Shown here one piece after another: positions 8,428 through 18,800 of a stretch of DNA of 64,000 nucleotides; positions within the stretch are counted from its first letter, which is position 1, and every line of letters starts with the position of its first letter. Both the position numbers and the translations under genes were made by a program. Source of the stretch: Paenibacillus peoriae KCTC 3763 (GTDB taxonomy: Bacteria > Bacillota > Bacilli > Paenibacillales > Paenibacillaceae); NCBI RefSeq assembly GCF_000236805.1, contig NZ_AGFX01000020.1, forward strand, positions 84,689 to 148,688, read 5' to 3'. Below the pieces are notes generated by a model that did no database searches, was not told where the DNA came from, and was given only the letters and a program-made list of their open reading frames with translations.

Positions 8428-11079
8428 ATGAACGGACCCTATACATACAGATTGCTTAACCCGCTCACCGATCGAAAAAGCGTTCGCTTCACGGCGAAAT
8501 ATACGCAGGCGGAATTGGAGCAAATGACGACCTTCCAGTTGCGCGGGATATGCGATAAGGAACGACTGGTCGAGGGCTTTGCCAATCGTCTGGCACGTGA
8601 AGAACTCATTCGCGTTATTTTGCGGTTTCGAAGCGCAGAGGAGCATTTACTCATCACAAGACCCAACCCCGGCGGCTTTGAACGTATGGAATCAGCACTC
8701 CAGCGAAATTGGAATGACCGTCGGCAGGAGAGCGGCGGCATCCGGGTTCCCGCCAAAATTACACTGTATCAGGGTGTGCGGACGGGCCGCATGGACAACT
8801 ACCGAATCGAGTCTGATCTGCCGTGGCTTAGCTCATCTAATGTGCTGCTGGTGAATGCGGTGGGAGAACTGTGCGGTGTTTTGAATGTGGTGAAGGATGA
8901 GGGACGAACAGGTGTATATTATCTTTCGCGGCATCGCGACGCTGAATTGCGAGAGACGGCCAACCATAGCTATAGCCTGCTGTTTCTGCGAAGACAGGAA
9001 TCAGAATACTTTTATAACCTCTACTATGGGGATAAGCCGATGCTGCCACTGAAACTGCAGGGTCACCGAGTTCCGGTGGCAGAGCTGATCATTCGGGGCA
9101 CTGAAACAACAGATGCCGTATTGGCCATCGATTTTGGCACCTCGAATACAACGGCAGGTGCTTATTTGGATAGCTCCTATGTCACAGCCCCAGATACAGG
9201 CATGAGCAGCACGGTACAGCTGAACGCGATCAATTATGTGTCATTTCCCGGCCCGGCAGGTGCGGAAGGCGACTGGATCGAGGTATTGCCGACTGCTATT
9301 CGTGTGGCGGACTGTACCAATCCAGAGCATATCGTGTATGTCTTCGGGGAGGAAGCATTGCGTGGAACAGACGTGGCGGGCAGCCGTGCGACGGTATTTC
9401 GGGGCATCAAGCGTTGGGTCAATGATTACAAGCGAATCGAGGAATTAATGGATTCCGAGGGGAATACAGCGACCGCTTCCCGCAGCGATATTTTGGCGGC
9501 GTTTATCCGTTATGTGATAGGCACCGCCGAGCAGCAATTTAAGTGCCGGTTTCGTAATCTGCACTTTTCTGCTCCTGTCAAGCTGCAGCCACAGTTTATT
9601 GAGATGTTTACCGACATTTTGCCAGACTATCGGATTGAAGCGGAGGATGCGCTGGACGAAGGGCTGGCTGTGCTGTACAACACGCTGGCAGACCAGATGG
9701 AGCGAGGAACTTTTGCGGACGGTGAGGAGTATCAGGCACTTGTCATTGACTGTGGTGGAGGTACAACGGATTTGTCATCCTGCCGATTCCGGATTGAGGA
9801 TGGACGTATTGCTTATAAGCTGGATATCCACACAACGTATGAAAATGGGGATACCAATTTTGGCGGAAACAATCTGACGTATCGGATTATGCAATTTATG
9901 AAAATCGTGTTTGCAGGTTATTATGCAGCCGAAACCCGATTGCCTGACACTGATATTGATGCCCTGATCGGCATTCCTTCAGGGGATTTGTACCGTCATG
10001 TGGATGAGTTTGGCGTAGATGCTGTCTATGCAGGACTGGAGGAGCGCTATCGTGAGGCAGAGGCTATTTTGCCTACGGCGTTCAAACGGTACGAGCATGC
10101 GACACGGGATGAATATCAGCGGGTGCTGAGTAATTTTCATCTGTTGTGGAGTGCAGCAGAAAATATGAAAAAGGAATTTTTTCTGCGTACAGGCATATTG
10201 CGCAGCCGCTTCGAGTCCGAGCAGGTATTATCAGCCGAAAGTGACCTGAACATTGCGGTGTTGGACCGTTGGCTGGTTTCAGTCATTGAAAACGGACGTT
10301 TCCGCGATGAATATGGCTTGCCTGATGTGGTGTTTAACATTCGGGAAATACAGCAGCTTCTTAAGGCGGATATCTACAATATTGTGCGCAAGTTTCTGGA
10401 TGATTTTTATCAGGAGGGACGCTTGCAGGACTATTCCATTATCAAGCTGACCGGGCAGTCCTGCCGGATTGACGTATTTCGCGAAGCACTAAAGGAATTT
10501 GTGCCAGGGCGCAGCATTGAATTCCGGCAGAAAGCGGAAGACCTGAGCCGGGTGCCTGAGCTGAAAATGGCCTGCCTGCGCGGAGCGATCCGCTACCTGA
10601 ATGCCAAAAAAATGGGCACGATTGAGCCTGTCATTACCAATCATATCCCGGCTATTCCGTACACCGTTAGCGCCTGGACGCATACGGGGCGTGAAAAAGA
10701 GCTGATTGCCAGCCTGGAAAGCAATCGGGTGCGCGGCTCCATTTCCCGGCCGTCTCACGCGGCTGAAGTAGAATTTTTCCTGACGGCAGGCGGCGGCAAG
10801 CTGCGTCAGCGCCATGTGTACCGCAGCCGGCCGGAAGCCTTTGAACCTATGCCGTATGAGGAGATTGCCGTGCTATACGGGCGGGATATTCCGCAGGATG
10901 ATACCGACTCTATTCGGAATGAGGAGACGAAGTATTTTGTTTTTGCTGGCGACAGCCGTTGGGGTTTTTATGTAGTACCGATTACTCGCCGGGATGAATT
11001 GCTGCATCTGGGACCCAAACGCTTTTTTGCCTTCGAAAATGATCTTTCCGAGCTGGATTTCTTTGACGGTACGAAGTAG
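8428..11079 (+). CDS. Hsp70-like ATPase with long N-terminal extension
   Basis: 883 residues. The actin/Hsp70 nucleotide-binding fold begins only near residue 228. The phosphate-1 loop is A-I-D-F-G-T-S-N-T (about 232-240), and the phosphate-2 loop is V-I-D-C-G-G-G-T-T-D (about 438-447). The adenosine-site glycines come later, near K-L-T-G-Q-S (about 673). The first 225 residues are a separate domain not found in DnaK, and there is no canonical DnaK substrate-binding domain; about 140 residues follow the ATPase. With the J protein at 1.9 kb it forms a dedicated chaperone pair. Known T6SS recycle sheaths with the AAA+ ATPase ClpV, of which I see none here. An assembly, sorting or recycling role for this protein is my inference. 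Confidence 0.8.
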   Translation: MNGPYTYRLLNPLTDRKSVRFTAKYTQAELEQMTTFQLRGICDKERLVEGFANRLAREELIRVILRFRSAEEHLLITRPNPGGFERMESALQRNWNDRRQESGGIRVPAKITLYQGVRTGRMDNYRIESDLPWLSSSNVLLVNAVGELCGVLNVVKDEGRTGVYYLSRHRDAELRETANHSYSLLFLRRQESEYFYNLYYGDKPMLPLKLQGHRVPVAELIIRGTETTDAVLAIDFGTSNTTAGAYLDSSYVTAPDTGMSSTVQLNAINYVSFPGPAGAEGDWIEVLPTAIRVADCTNPEHIVYVFGEEALRGTDVAGSRATVFRGIKRWVNDYKRIEELMDSEGNTATASRSDILAAFIRYVIGTAEQQFKCRFRNLHFSAPVKLQPQFIEMFTDILPDYRIEAEDALDEGLAVLYNTLADQMERGTFADGEEYQALVIDCGGGTTDLSSCRFRIEDGRIAYKLDIHTTYENGDTNFGGNNLTYRIMQFMKIVFAGYYAAETRLPDTDIDALIGIPSGDLYRHVDEFGVDAVYAGLEERYREAEAILPTAFKRYEHATRDEYQRVLSNFHLLWSAAENMKKEFFLRTGILRSRFESEQVLSAESDLNIAVLDRWLVSVIENGRFRDEYGLPDVVFNIREIQQLLKADIYNIVRKFLDDFYQEGRLQDYSIIKLTGQSCRIDVFREALKEFVPGRSIEFRQKAEDLSRVPELKMACLRGAIRYLNAKKMGTIEPVITNHIPAIPYTVSAWTHTGREKELIASLESNRVRGSISRPSHAAEVEFFLTAGGGKLRQRHVYRSRPEAFEPMPYEEIAVLYGRDIPQDDTDSIRNEETKYFVFAGDSRWGFYVVPITRRDELLHLGPKRFFAFENDLSELDFFDGTK

Positions 11080-11142
11080 GAAACTGAGGATTTTTCAAAA
11101 TCATGAATATGAAAAGTACACACAACACTTGGAGGGGATAAC

Positions 11143-11655
11143 ATGCTGTATGCGGGTTTTTGGAAACGAACTTTGGCTTATATCATTGATAGCCTTATTT
11201 TAGGATTTGCATTTATGATGATTGGGTTGATCTGGGGCGTGATTCAGATCTTTGGGAATTCGATGCCATCCCCGACAGAAGCCTCTGTACTGACAGATGG
11301 ACTGCCTGCTATTTTTACAATGAAATTATTAGGACAGACTTTGCTGAATTTGGGGATTTCATGGCTGTATTTTGCACTCATGGAATCGTCCAAATGCAGA
11401 GCTACGGTGGGCAAGCTGGCTCTTGGAATCGTCGTGGTAGATGAATTTAACGAAAAGCTTAGCTTTGGACGTGCGAGTGCCCGCTATTGGGGGAAGTTAA
11501 TTTCCTCCATCATTTTGTGGATCGGCTTTATCATGACAGCTTTCACGGCCAAAAAACAAGCCCTCCACGATCTGATCGCCCATACCTATGTTGTGGACAA
11601 ACGTGAGCTGAATTATATCCTTCAGAAGCAGTCTGGGCGGGGAGCCGGGATGTAA
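11143..11655 (+). CDS. RDD-family membrane protein
   Basis: 170 residues with SD GGAGGGG. It has three or four hydrophobic helices (about 8-32, 55-85, 115-135) and the RDD hallmarks: an arginine in the first helix region (W-K-R-T-L-A-Y) and K-L-A-L-G-I-x-V-V-D plus K-K-Q-A-L-H-D later on. The molecular role of RDD proteins is generally uncertain. It is followed by a close paralogue. Because classical TssJLM membrane-complex genes are not visible here, the two RDD proteins together with the TM-FHA and TM-PP2C proteins are the only membrane candidates for anchoring the apparatus. Confidence 0.8.
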   Translation: MLYAGFWKRTLAYIIDSLILGFAFMMIGLIWGVIQIFGNSMPSPTEASVLTDGLPAIFTMKLLGQTLLNLGISWLYFALMESSKCRATVGKLALGIVVVDEFNEKLSFGRASARYWGKLISSIILWIGFIMTAFTAKKQALHDLIAHTYVVDKRELNYILQKQSGRGAGM

Positions 11656-11710
11656 ACGTAGATCATAAATTCTAATAAATCGTAGTTTTCAATCAGGGGG
11701 AACAATAGGA

Positions 11711-12295
11711 ATGTACGCAGGTTTTTGGAAAAGGTTTTTCGCCTATTTGCTAGATTATGTTGTTGTGTATGTGGGTACGATGATCATTGTAGTACTTACC
11801 ACTTTGCTAGGGACATTAACATCTCTTATTCCTGCATTGGGAAGCACGCTGTATCCTTCGGTATATACTTTCCATGTGGCACAGTTATTTTATGGATTGG
11901 GAACTATTTCGCGCCTATTTGTTTTATTTTCGATAGGCTGGCTGTACTACGCTGTCATGGAATCGTCTAAATTTAGAGGGACCGTAGGTAAGCTCGCTTT
12001 GGGGATTATTGTCGTGGATGAGCACAATGAAAAAATAACTTTCGGACGTGCGAGTGCCCGCTACTGGAGTAGAATCATTACATTTTTCACTATATTTGTC
12101 GGCTATATCATGGCAGCTTTCACGGCTAAGAAGCAGGCACTGCATGACAAAATCGCTCGTACCTATGTGGTGAACAAAAATTGGCTGGACTACTCGGACT
12201 ATATTAAGCAAAATCCACCGCTGACAGAGATGCCTGTCCCGGCTCCTGCACCCGGTGTGAATCGGTTGTCTATATCTCTAAATAAAGAAGAGTAG
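11711..12295 (+). CDS. RDD-family membrane protein, paralogue of the preceding gene
   Basis: 194 residues, clearly a tandem duplicate of the preceding gene. Shared motifs include Y-A-G-F-W-K-R, V-M-E-S-S-K-x-R-x-T-V-G-K-L-A-L-G-I and F-T-A-K-K-Q-A-L-H-D. It has an extra proline-rich cytoplasmic tail of about 25 residues. The predicted membrane helices are at about 10-40, 65-90 and 125-145. SD CAGGGGGAA lies before ATG 11711. The pair could make a heteromeric membrane anchor or channel. Co-directional, 55 bp after the first copy. Confidence 0.8.
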   Translation: MYAGFWKRFFAYLLDYVVVYVGTMIIVVLTTLLGTLTSLIPALGSTLYPSVYTFHVAQLFYGLGTISRLFVLFSIGWLYYAVMESSKFRGTVGKLALGIIVVDEHNEKITFGRASARYWSRIITFFTIFVGYIMAAFTAKKQALHDKIARTYVVNKNWLDYSDYIKQNPPLTEMPVPAPAPGVNRLSISLNKEE

Positions 12296-12382
12296 CCAAA
12301 ACAGTAATGACGGCGCAGAGCGAACCGGCTGGCGCATTACGTTGCGGCCGCAATGTCGTTACTGAGGTGCCGGGCGACACTT

Positions 12383-12398
12383 GTGCCGAAATCGGCAC
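12383..12398 (+). promoter_or_regulatory. Small GC hairpin just before a ribosome binding site
   Basis: GTGCCG (12383-12388) pairs with CGGCAC (12393-12398) around an AAAT loop, directly before the AGAGGAGG SD of the next gene. It has no T-run, so it is not a terminator; it may tune ribosome access or mRNA stability. Confidence 0.35.
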
Positions 12399-12415
12399 GG
12401 AGAGGAGGAAAACAC

Positions 12416-13186
12416 ATGTTAACCCATATCGTGCCGAAGTTCGAGAAAGGCCGTATTCTCAAAACCGAGATGCTGGAGAACCTGCGGGACTATCCCCGCA
12501 GTTTTCTCGATATCCGGTATCAGGATTATTCGAATGGCATCATTACCGGAATGAACGTGACCGTCGGGGAGCACACGCTGACCGTAGGCAGAGGCATTGT
12601 GAAGCATAAGGGCAGACTGTACCTGCTAGAGCAGGAGCAGGAAGTGCCGTATACAGCCACCGGGCGGCTGTCGGTGTTGAAAATCAGATTTCAGGAGGAG
12701 CAATCCACTGCTGATTTTCAGCAACACTTGGGAAACATATGCCTCAAAGAAGAAGGAGTCAATTCGCAAGAACTGGAATTAGGCAGATTTAAGCTCAAAA
12801 CAGGCGCTCTATTACGCTCTGACTATGTGGATTTTGCCGATTTGGCAACGGAGTTCAACACGTTTAACCTTATTCAAGTGCAGCATGCAGGTACAACGGG
12901 ACCGACGCTGTCCCCCTATATTTTTAAAATGTTCGCCCGTGAGCTCATCAGTCGTGGAACGTCAGATCCATTTGATCTGGCATTTACGATGTTGTGTCTT
13001 AATCAAGGCTTTATTGAACGGGAAGCTGTTCTTCATTATTTGTCGTCCCGTTCAGGGGCAGCTTATCGAGACTACGATTCTAGTAAACTGCATCAGGTGC
13101 TGGCCCGTGTGTTGGAGGAAAAAGGAGGCCGACGTGTGAATGCAGGGACCGCTCGTTCAGGAGGTCAGCGGATGCTAGTAGATTAG
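12416..13186 (+). CDS. Tail-fibre/spike-like structural protein of the injection cluster
   Basis: 256 residues from ATG 12416, preceded by AGAGGAGG (12401-12408); an upstream in-frame ATG at 12353 has no SD. Residues about 20-85 follow a pattern typical of phage tail-fibre attachment modules: a G-I-I-T-G-M-x-V segment, then L-T-V-G-R-G-I-V and G-R-L-Y-L-L. The rest is helical and unfamiliar, ending in a basic tail. It is the last gene with the base composition of the structural module, just before the AT-rich cargo module. It could join baseplate to spike or act as an adaptor; the sequence does not decide. Confidence 0.45.
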   Translation: MLTHIVPKFEKGRILKTEMLENLRDYPRSFLDIRYQDYSNGIITGMNVTVGEHTLTVGRGIVKHKGRLYLLEQEQEVPYTATGRLSVLKIRFQEEQSTADFQQHLGNICLKEEGVNSQELELGRFKLKTGALLRSDYVDFADLATEFNTFNLIQVQHAGTTGPTLSPYIFKMFARELISRGTSDPFDLAFTMLCLNQGFIEREAVLHYLSSRSGAAYRDYDSSKLHQVLARVLEEKGGRRVNAGTARSGGQRMLVD

Positions 13187-13281
13187 CAGTTTAGAGTCAT
13201 AGGAGCTATTGAGTAAGAGAACCAATTTGAGAAACGATCATATTATCGATGGGTTGATAATAAGCCAAAGGAGCCGATGAT

Positions 13282-13899
13282 ATGGAGTATATGGACGAGC
13301 AAATCTTAGCATTAATGAACTCATTAAAGCAAGAGAAGTTATCTGTATCTATAAAAGACTGGTCAACGATTTCACTGCAGACGTTAATACATTTAGACGG
13401 TGAGACTGTTTCTTTAACCGAACGCCTTTTGCTGAATGAGCGGATATCCATGACCATGCCGAAAACGTTTAAGAAAATGGAGGAAGAAGATGCTTTGTTG
13501 AAGTATCCATCTTGCCATCGACCGGGACTTATTTTTGCGAATAATACGGGTACAACTAATCTCACATTTAACCATACATCAAGTGAGCTTTTGGAGTCCG
13601 AGATGGAGCTATTTAAGAATGAAATGGTCCATATACTTAAAAATACAGAGAGGCTTATGGAATGGTATGGAGACGGCATCATTCGTATTCAAAATCAGTT
13701 GGCTGGATATTGCGAATTTATAACACCTACTTTGAGTACTCCGGTCTACAATTTGGCTTGTTTTGTCACATTAGAGGAGCGTGCTCTTATCATTACTTTT
13801 AACTGTATGGAAGAAGAGGTTAAACTTTGGCGGCCGATAGCGAAAGGTTTGATGGGTTCTTTAGTAATTCAAGCCAAAAGGGAAGGTGAGTTAATATGA
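13282..13899 (+). CDS. DcrB/EagR-like (DUF1795-type) candidate effector chaperone
   Basis: 205 residues with AAAGGAG eight bases before ATG 13282. After a 50-residue N-terminal segment, the protein follows the layout of the DcrB/PsbP-like alpha/beta fold. It has an I-S-M-T-M-P-x-x-F opening strand, a K-Y-P-S region with a loop, L-T-F-N-H, a helix about L-x-x-E-M-x-x-F-K, and a closing F-N-C strand plus a final helix. In Proteobacteria, EagR proteins of this fold chaperone T6SS effectors with hydrophobic N-terminal segments. The gene overlaps the VgrG gene by ATGA and lies two genes before an effector with a hydrophobic middle. The fold assignment is by eye and moderate. Confidence 0.5.
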   Translation: MEYMDEQILALMNSLKQEKLSVSIKDWSTISLQTLIHLDGETVSLTERLLLNERISMTMPKTFKKMEEEDALLKYPSCHRPGLIFANNTGTTNLTFNHTSSELLESEMELFKNEMVHILKNTERLMEWYGDGIIRIQNQLAGYCEFITPTLSTPVYNLACFVTLEERALIITFNCMEEEVKLWRPIAKGLMGSLVIQAKREGELI

Positions 13900-15320
13900 A
13901 GGTTTTAAGTACAACATACAGCAATGTGCAAATTACACCCTATCAATTAGTTAATCTACATGAGTTAATTATTGAGAAGCAATTGAACCATCACACACGT
14001 TTAAAATTCACTGCCATTGTACCCGAAGAACTGAAGGATACCTACGTAGAAATGACTGAGGCAGATTCTTTAATAGAGGTATCCCAGATTACAGAGGAAG
14101 GCGAACGTTTATTGATATTTAGTGGTACAGTGTTGGATATTGAAGTGAAATTCGTACGAGGAGTATACTATCTTGAAGTTGAGGCTATATCTCATACCTA
14201 CAGGCTTGACATATGTAAGAAGAGTCGTTCATTTCAAGATAAACATATGAAAATGGCTGGACTATTGAAGGTTATTGCTAACGATTATCCTGGAATTGAT
14301 ATTATTGACTCAGCAACCGCAGGAGCATCATTAAATCAACTAACAATACAGTACCGCGAAACAGATTGGGAGTTTCTTAAACGGATTGCTTCACGTTATC
14401 ATACATCTCTCATGCCAGCTTCTACGTTTAGCACCCCCAAATTCTATTTTGGTGTGGAAGAAGTTAATGCCCCAGTGAACTTGGAAAATTATCATTATAC
14501 CATTAGTAAACGTATGTCTTCCTTCCGCTATTTTTCTGAAAATGGTACAGCTACTATCCAAGAAAACCATTTTATAGACTATGTTGTAGAGACTAATCAT
14601 GTCCTTGAACTAGGGAACCAAGTAATTTTTCATGGGAAAACCTTGTTTGTATATAAAGCAATAACTGAAATGAGCAAAGGGATACTGAAGTGCATTTATA
14701 CATTGACATCACATGAAGGTCTTCGCCATAAGGAAATTTTTAATGAACAAATGATCGGTTTATCGTTGCAGGGTAAGGTTATAGCGCTCCAGAGAGACAG
14801 AGTTAAGGTGCATCTTGAAATAGATTTAGTTCAAGCTAAAGATAAAGCGCATTGGTTCCCTTATGCAACAGGTTATACAGCTGAAGGACACAGTGGATGG
14901 TACGTTATGCCTGAAATAGGTGATACTGTAAGAGTGTATTTTCCAGCACATCAGGAGCAAGAGGGTTTTGCCAGTAGTTCGGCCCGTCAAGATCGCACTA
15001 AAGATGGATACAACAAGATTGACAGTCCTGATACCAAGATTTTTCGTACACCGCATGGCAAGGAAATTCGAATGACACCTGATGAGATTGTAATTACAGG
15101 TAAAGATGGGGCCATTTTTATCCAGTTGAATCAAGGAAACGGAATTCAAATTGTAAGTGACAAGGCTATCCATTTTTCTGCTGGAGGAAATATTCATATG
15201 AGTGCCGGTAAAAAAATAAAAATTTCTGCCGGAGAGGAAGTTGCCCTATCTAGCCAGAGCAGCAACATCGTGCTCGGTGGTGATACTAGTGTAATCGGTA
15301 GTGAAGTGAAGACAAACTGA
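13896..15320 (+). CDS. VgrG/Pvc8-like spike protein
   Basis: 474 residues with an ATGA start/stop overlap with the previous gene. It has VgrG architecture. A gp27-like N-terminal part (about 1-280) includes the recurrent Q-Y-R-E-T-D-W-x-F-L-K-R segment. An OB-fold follows (about 285-360, W-F-P-Y-x-T-G-Y...G-W-Y-V-M-P-E-I-G-D-T-V). A needle-like gp5 beta-helix tail (about 400-474) has short I-x-x-S-A-G repeats. It should trimerise to form the spike at the tube tip. The gp27 and OB parts are clearly homologous to the N-terminal half of the large effector gene at 15.8 kb, so there are two spike variants, one bare and one with a fused cargo. Confidence 0.9.
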   Translation: MKVLSTTYSNVQITPYQLVNLHELIIEKQLNHHTRLKFTAIVPEELKDTYVEMTEADSLIEVSQITEEGERLLIFSGTVLDIEVKFVRGVYYLEVEAISHTYRLDICKKSRSFQDKHMKMAGLLKVIANDYPGIDIIDSATAGASLNQLTIQYRETDWEFLKRIASRYHTSLMPASTFSTPKFYFGVEEVNAPVNLENYHYTISKRMSSFRYFSENGTATIQENHFIDYVVETNHVLELGNQVIFHGKTLFVYKAITEMSKGILKCIYTLTSHEGLRHKEIFNEQMIGLSLQGKVIALQRDRVKVHLEIDLVQAKDKAHWFPYATGYTAEGHSGWYVMPEIGDTVRVYFPAHQEQEGFASSSARQDRTKDGYNKIDSPDTKIFRTPHGKEIRMTPDEIVITGKDGAIFIQLNQGNGIQIVSDKAIHFSAGGNIHMSAGKKIKISAGEEVALSSQSSNIVLGGDTSVIGSEVKTN

Positions 15321-15346
15321 TTGCTTAAAGTATAGGAGGTAGCAGG

Positions 15347-15769
15347 ATGGCAGAAGAACAAATGATTTTACAGGCCAATTCAGCTGACAAGAAAGGTTAT
15401 GTTGTTGCAGGAGCAATATTAAAATGTAGCTTTGGTACGCAACCGACGCGACTCAAGCGTCCATTCAGTCATGGAGTCTATATCAAGGATAAAGCGCAAA
15501 TGAACGTGAGTGACTATTTGCCGGGTGATAATATTTCAGGTTTTGGACGTTGTTTCAGCCTTACTAATCCCGCAGTTTTAAATAGCAATATGGTTGATAT
15601 TTACGGTGTGAAAAAAGCCCCCTGTATTCCAATGATTACAAAGCCATGGATAGGTGGAAAAAAGGATGTCTTGGTGGAAGGACAGGCTTCGCTAACAGAC
15701 CAGTGTTCAAACTCATGTTTATACTGTGGGTTCATAAGTATTGAGAACGATGGCCAGAATTTGGATTGA
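15347..15769 (+). CDS. DUF4280 PAAR-like spike-tip protein
   Basis: 140 residues with SD AGGAGGT. It has the DUF4280 pattern common in Firmicutes, a PAAR-like cap placed on VgrG. The protein contains several short beta stretches with G-A-x-L-x-C-S-F-G near the N-terminus (about 24-33), a P-x-I-P-M-I-T-K-P-W motif near 101-110, and G-Q-A-S-L-T-D near 122. The C-terminus has a cluster C-S-N-S-C-L-Y-C (about 127-134), which together with the N-terminal cysteine could bind the tip metal ion. PAAR proteins sharpen the VgrG trimer and can carry effectors. It sits between the two VgrG-type genes. Confidence 0.85.
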   Translation: MAEEQMILQANSADKKGYVVAGAILKCSFGTQPTRLKRPFSHGVYIKDKAQMNVSDYLPGDNISGFGRCFSLTNPAVLNSNMVDIYGVKKAPCIPMITKPWIGGKKDVLVEGQASLTDQCSNSCLYCGFISIENDGQNLD

Positions 15770-15836
15770 ATTTTTAATCCAATAGATATTTTGCAACTTT
15801 TTTAGGTGATGTTGTAAGAGAGGGGGAATATACTCA

Positions 15837-18800
15837 GTGAGCCAAGTTGAGAAAATATCGAGTTATCAGAGTTTAGAATTTGTCGGCATTTATCCTATAC
15901 AACATATAGAACAACTGCATATTGAACGGAATTTAAATGATCACGCTTTCCTACAAATTCGGGGGATTTTTCCAGAAGGAGAGCAGGCTCGTTTGATTCA
16001 AATGGAGGGTGCCTCCGAGTCTGTAGAGGTGATTCAAAAAGATGAGCATGGTAAGCGTCTGAGGACATTATTTCATGGGGAAATTACGCATGTGAATTTG
16101 AATACTGTTCGTGATATTTATTATATTGAGATAGAAGCGGTATCACATACGATTCAGTTGGATATAAAGCCTATTACCCGATCTTTTCAAGATCGCAATC
16201 TAACCTATGAAAAGTTACAAAGACATATTCTTTCCAAGTATGAAGGATCGGATATTATTGATACTGTATCTCAAAATACCAAATTAAGAGAGTTTACTTT
16301 ACAATATAGAGAAACGGATTGGGCTTTTTTAAAACGGATGGCTTCACGGTTCGGAGGTGTTTTGGTACCAGAAATTGCTGCTGAAACACCTAAGTTTTGG
16401 TTCGGTATGCCTGAAGGAAATGTAGGTGAATTAGATGAGGTGACGTATAGCACAAAACGGAGCTTTGCTGCAATAAGAGGAGAAGGGGACATGATTGAGG
16501 CATCAGCTTCATCCCATAAGACCTGTTATACTGTAGAAAGTGGACAGTATTTCCGGCCGGGAGATTGTCTGCGTTTTCGAGGCAAAGAGCTTGTTGTAAC
16601 ACGGATTGTGTCCACAATACGTAGTGGATTACTGTTGCATGAATACACATTAGTCCAGAGCGAGGGAATACGACAAAACCTCTGTTATAATGCCCAGATT
16701 TGTGGTGCGTCTTTGGAAGGTAAAGTTATCGAGGTTATGGGAGACCAAGTGCGTGTACATCTGAGCATTGATGAACAACAAAATAAGAGTGAGGCATCAT
16801 GGTTTCCTTACGACACAGGATTCTCAGCAGAGGGGCATACTGGATGGTACGTTATGCCTGAGCTAGGTGATACAGTACAATTGCAATTCCCAAATGAACG
16901 AGAGTCGGAAGGATTTGTGAAGAGTTCTATACGGCGTAATAAGTCATCCACTCCCAAATTGACTGTTCCTGACGTTAAGTATTGGGGGACCAACCGAGGT
17001 AAGGAACTGAAGCTAAGTCCATCTGAAGTTTTGGTGACGGCGAAGATGAATAAGGTGTATATCCAACTAGATCAAAATGGAGTGCAAGTTCAAAGTGAAG
17101 GTGAACTGTCCATCTACGCTGGAAGGACGTTAACGTTGGATGCAGGTACTAAACTGAGTATGCAGGCTGGGGAGTCTATATATATGCAGGCAGCGAGGAG
17201 CAGTTTGATACTTGATGGAGAGACTGATCTTCGCTCATCCCAAGTAAAGCTGGATGGAATTATAAAGCGTCCTGTATATGTTGCCGATCTAGCTCCCGTA
17301 CCAGAACCTCCACTCATGACGGTGCAAGCCTATAATGAAGTGAATGCATCTCAGAGCAAGCCTGCTCCTGGGAAAACCGTAGCCAAGATGAACCCGAAGT
17401 CGGGGATTTTGGACGGAATACTTAGCATGGTCCAAACGTGTCTAAGTGTAGCAGGTATGATTCCCATGGTTGGATCTGTGGCAACAGTGTTAAATACGGG
17501 CGTAAACGTATATAAAAAGAATTATACGAAAGCAGGTTTATCGCTACTGGCAAGCGTACCTAAAACTGTTGCTCCCCCTAATCCATTGAATGCCCATTAT
17601 CTATTGACTAATTCTTTACTAGCTCGTGGGGCAGCGGGGGATAAGAAAGCATTAAACGAATGGGTAAAGAGAGTGAATGCACTACCTAAACCACAAGAGA
17701 AAATTTCAGAGTATGAGAAAAGACAAAGGGAGTTAACAGCCACTTACCCTTCAAATCCTACATTGAAATGGATGAAGAAGAATATTCTAGTTCCTTGGGC
17801 TGATGGGATTAATTATTTTCTACTAGAAACTACTGCGGGTAAAACGATTGAGCGTTTCAGTACTTCATCTGCTGCTGCTATTGGCAGTCCCGTAGACTAT
17901 GAGGTAGCATCAACGGGAAATGAAACGGTAGATAAAATAGGTGATTTTGCAGGGAACATTGCAGGGAATTTTTTAACTCCGGTTGGGCCTGGTATCAAAG
18001 GGCAAGGGTTTTATTCAGGCACAGTTAAAATTGCAGAAAGCACTTTGGCCACTAAAGCAGGACAGGCTGTTGAAAACAAATTAGCAAACGGTCTAGGGAA
18101 AGTAATGAACCCAGAGGTATCCCAAAAGATTTCTAACGGGATTCTTACAGGGAGCATATCTGGTGGATTACAATCTGTTGGCCTTTCTCTGACTCATGAT
18201 CGCTCAAAGAGTGACGAATTAGCAGAAGCCTTAGTGACGGGGGCGACACTTGGAGGGGTGCTAGGTGGAGCTATTGCGGGACTAGGTCCTTTAGTGAAAT
18301 CGAACATGGGAAAAGTGTACACATCGGCAAGACAGCTGACAAGTAACGGCAAGCCTGCTCAAATGCTATCGTTGCTCAAACAAAGAATGAAAGTTCAAGC
18401 TTCTCCCAAGATCAATTCGGCGAAAACTGTCCCCGAAGGGAAAATTAAAGTTACCACCAAACCAGCCAAAGTTAAACCACGTCTGAACACAAGTGGAGCA
18501 GGTAAATATAAGGTTTCATCTTCCAATATTAACCATACGGGATCTATCCCCAAAGGGAAGATCAATATAACTGCCAAGCCATCCAGTGCAAGTATTAAAC
18601 TTACACCTCCCAAAGTGAGCAAACTAAAGGAGATGCCGCTCGAAACTAAGGGGACGAGTAAAGGTGGTGGTGTAGATTCTAAGATAGGTGTAGTAAGTGA
18701 GGGGTCGGGTGGTCAAAATTTACTATCAAGTATAGGGAAAGTAGATGAGTCACCCTCTACAATTAAATATTTGGAAGACAGTATTAGAAATGAGCCGTTT

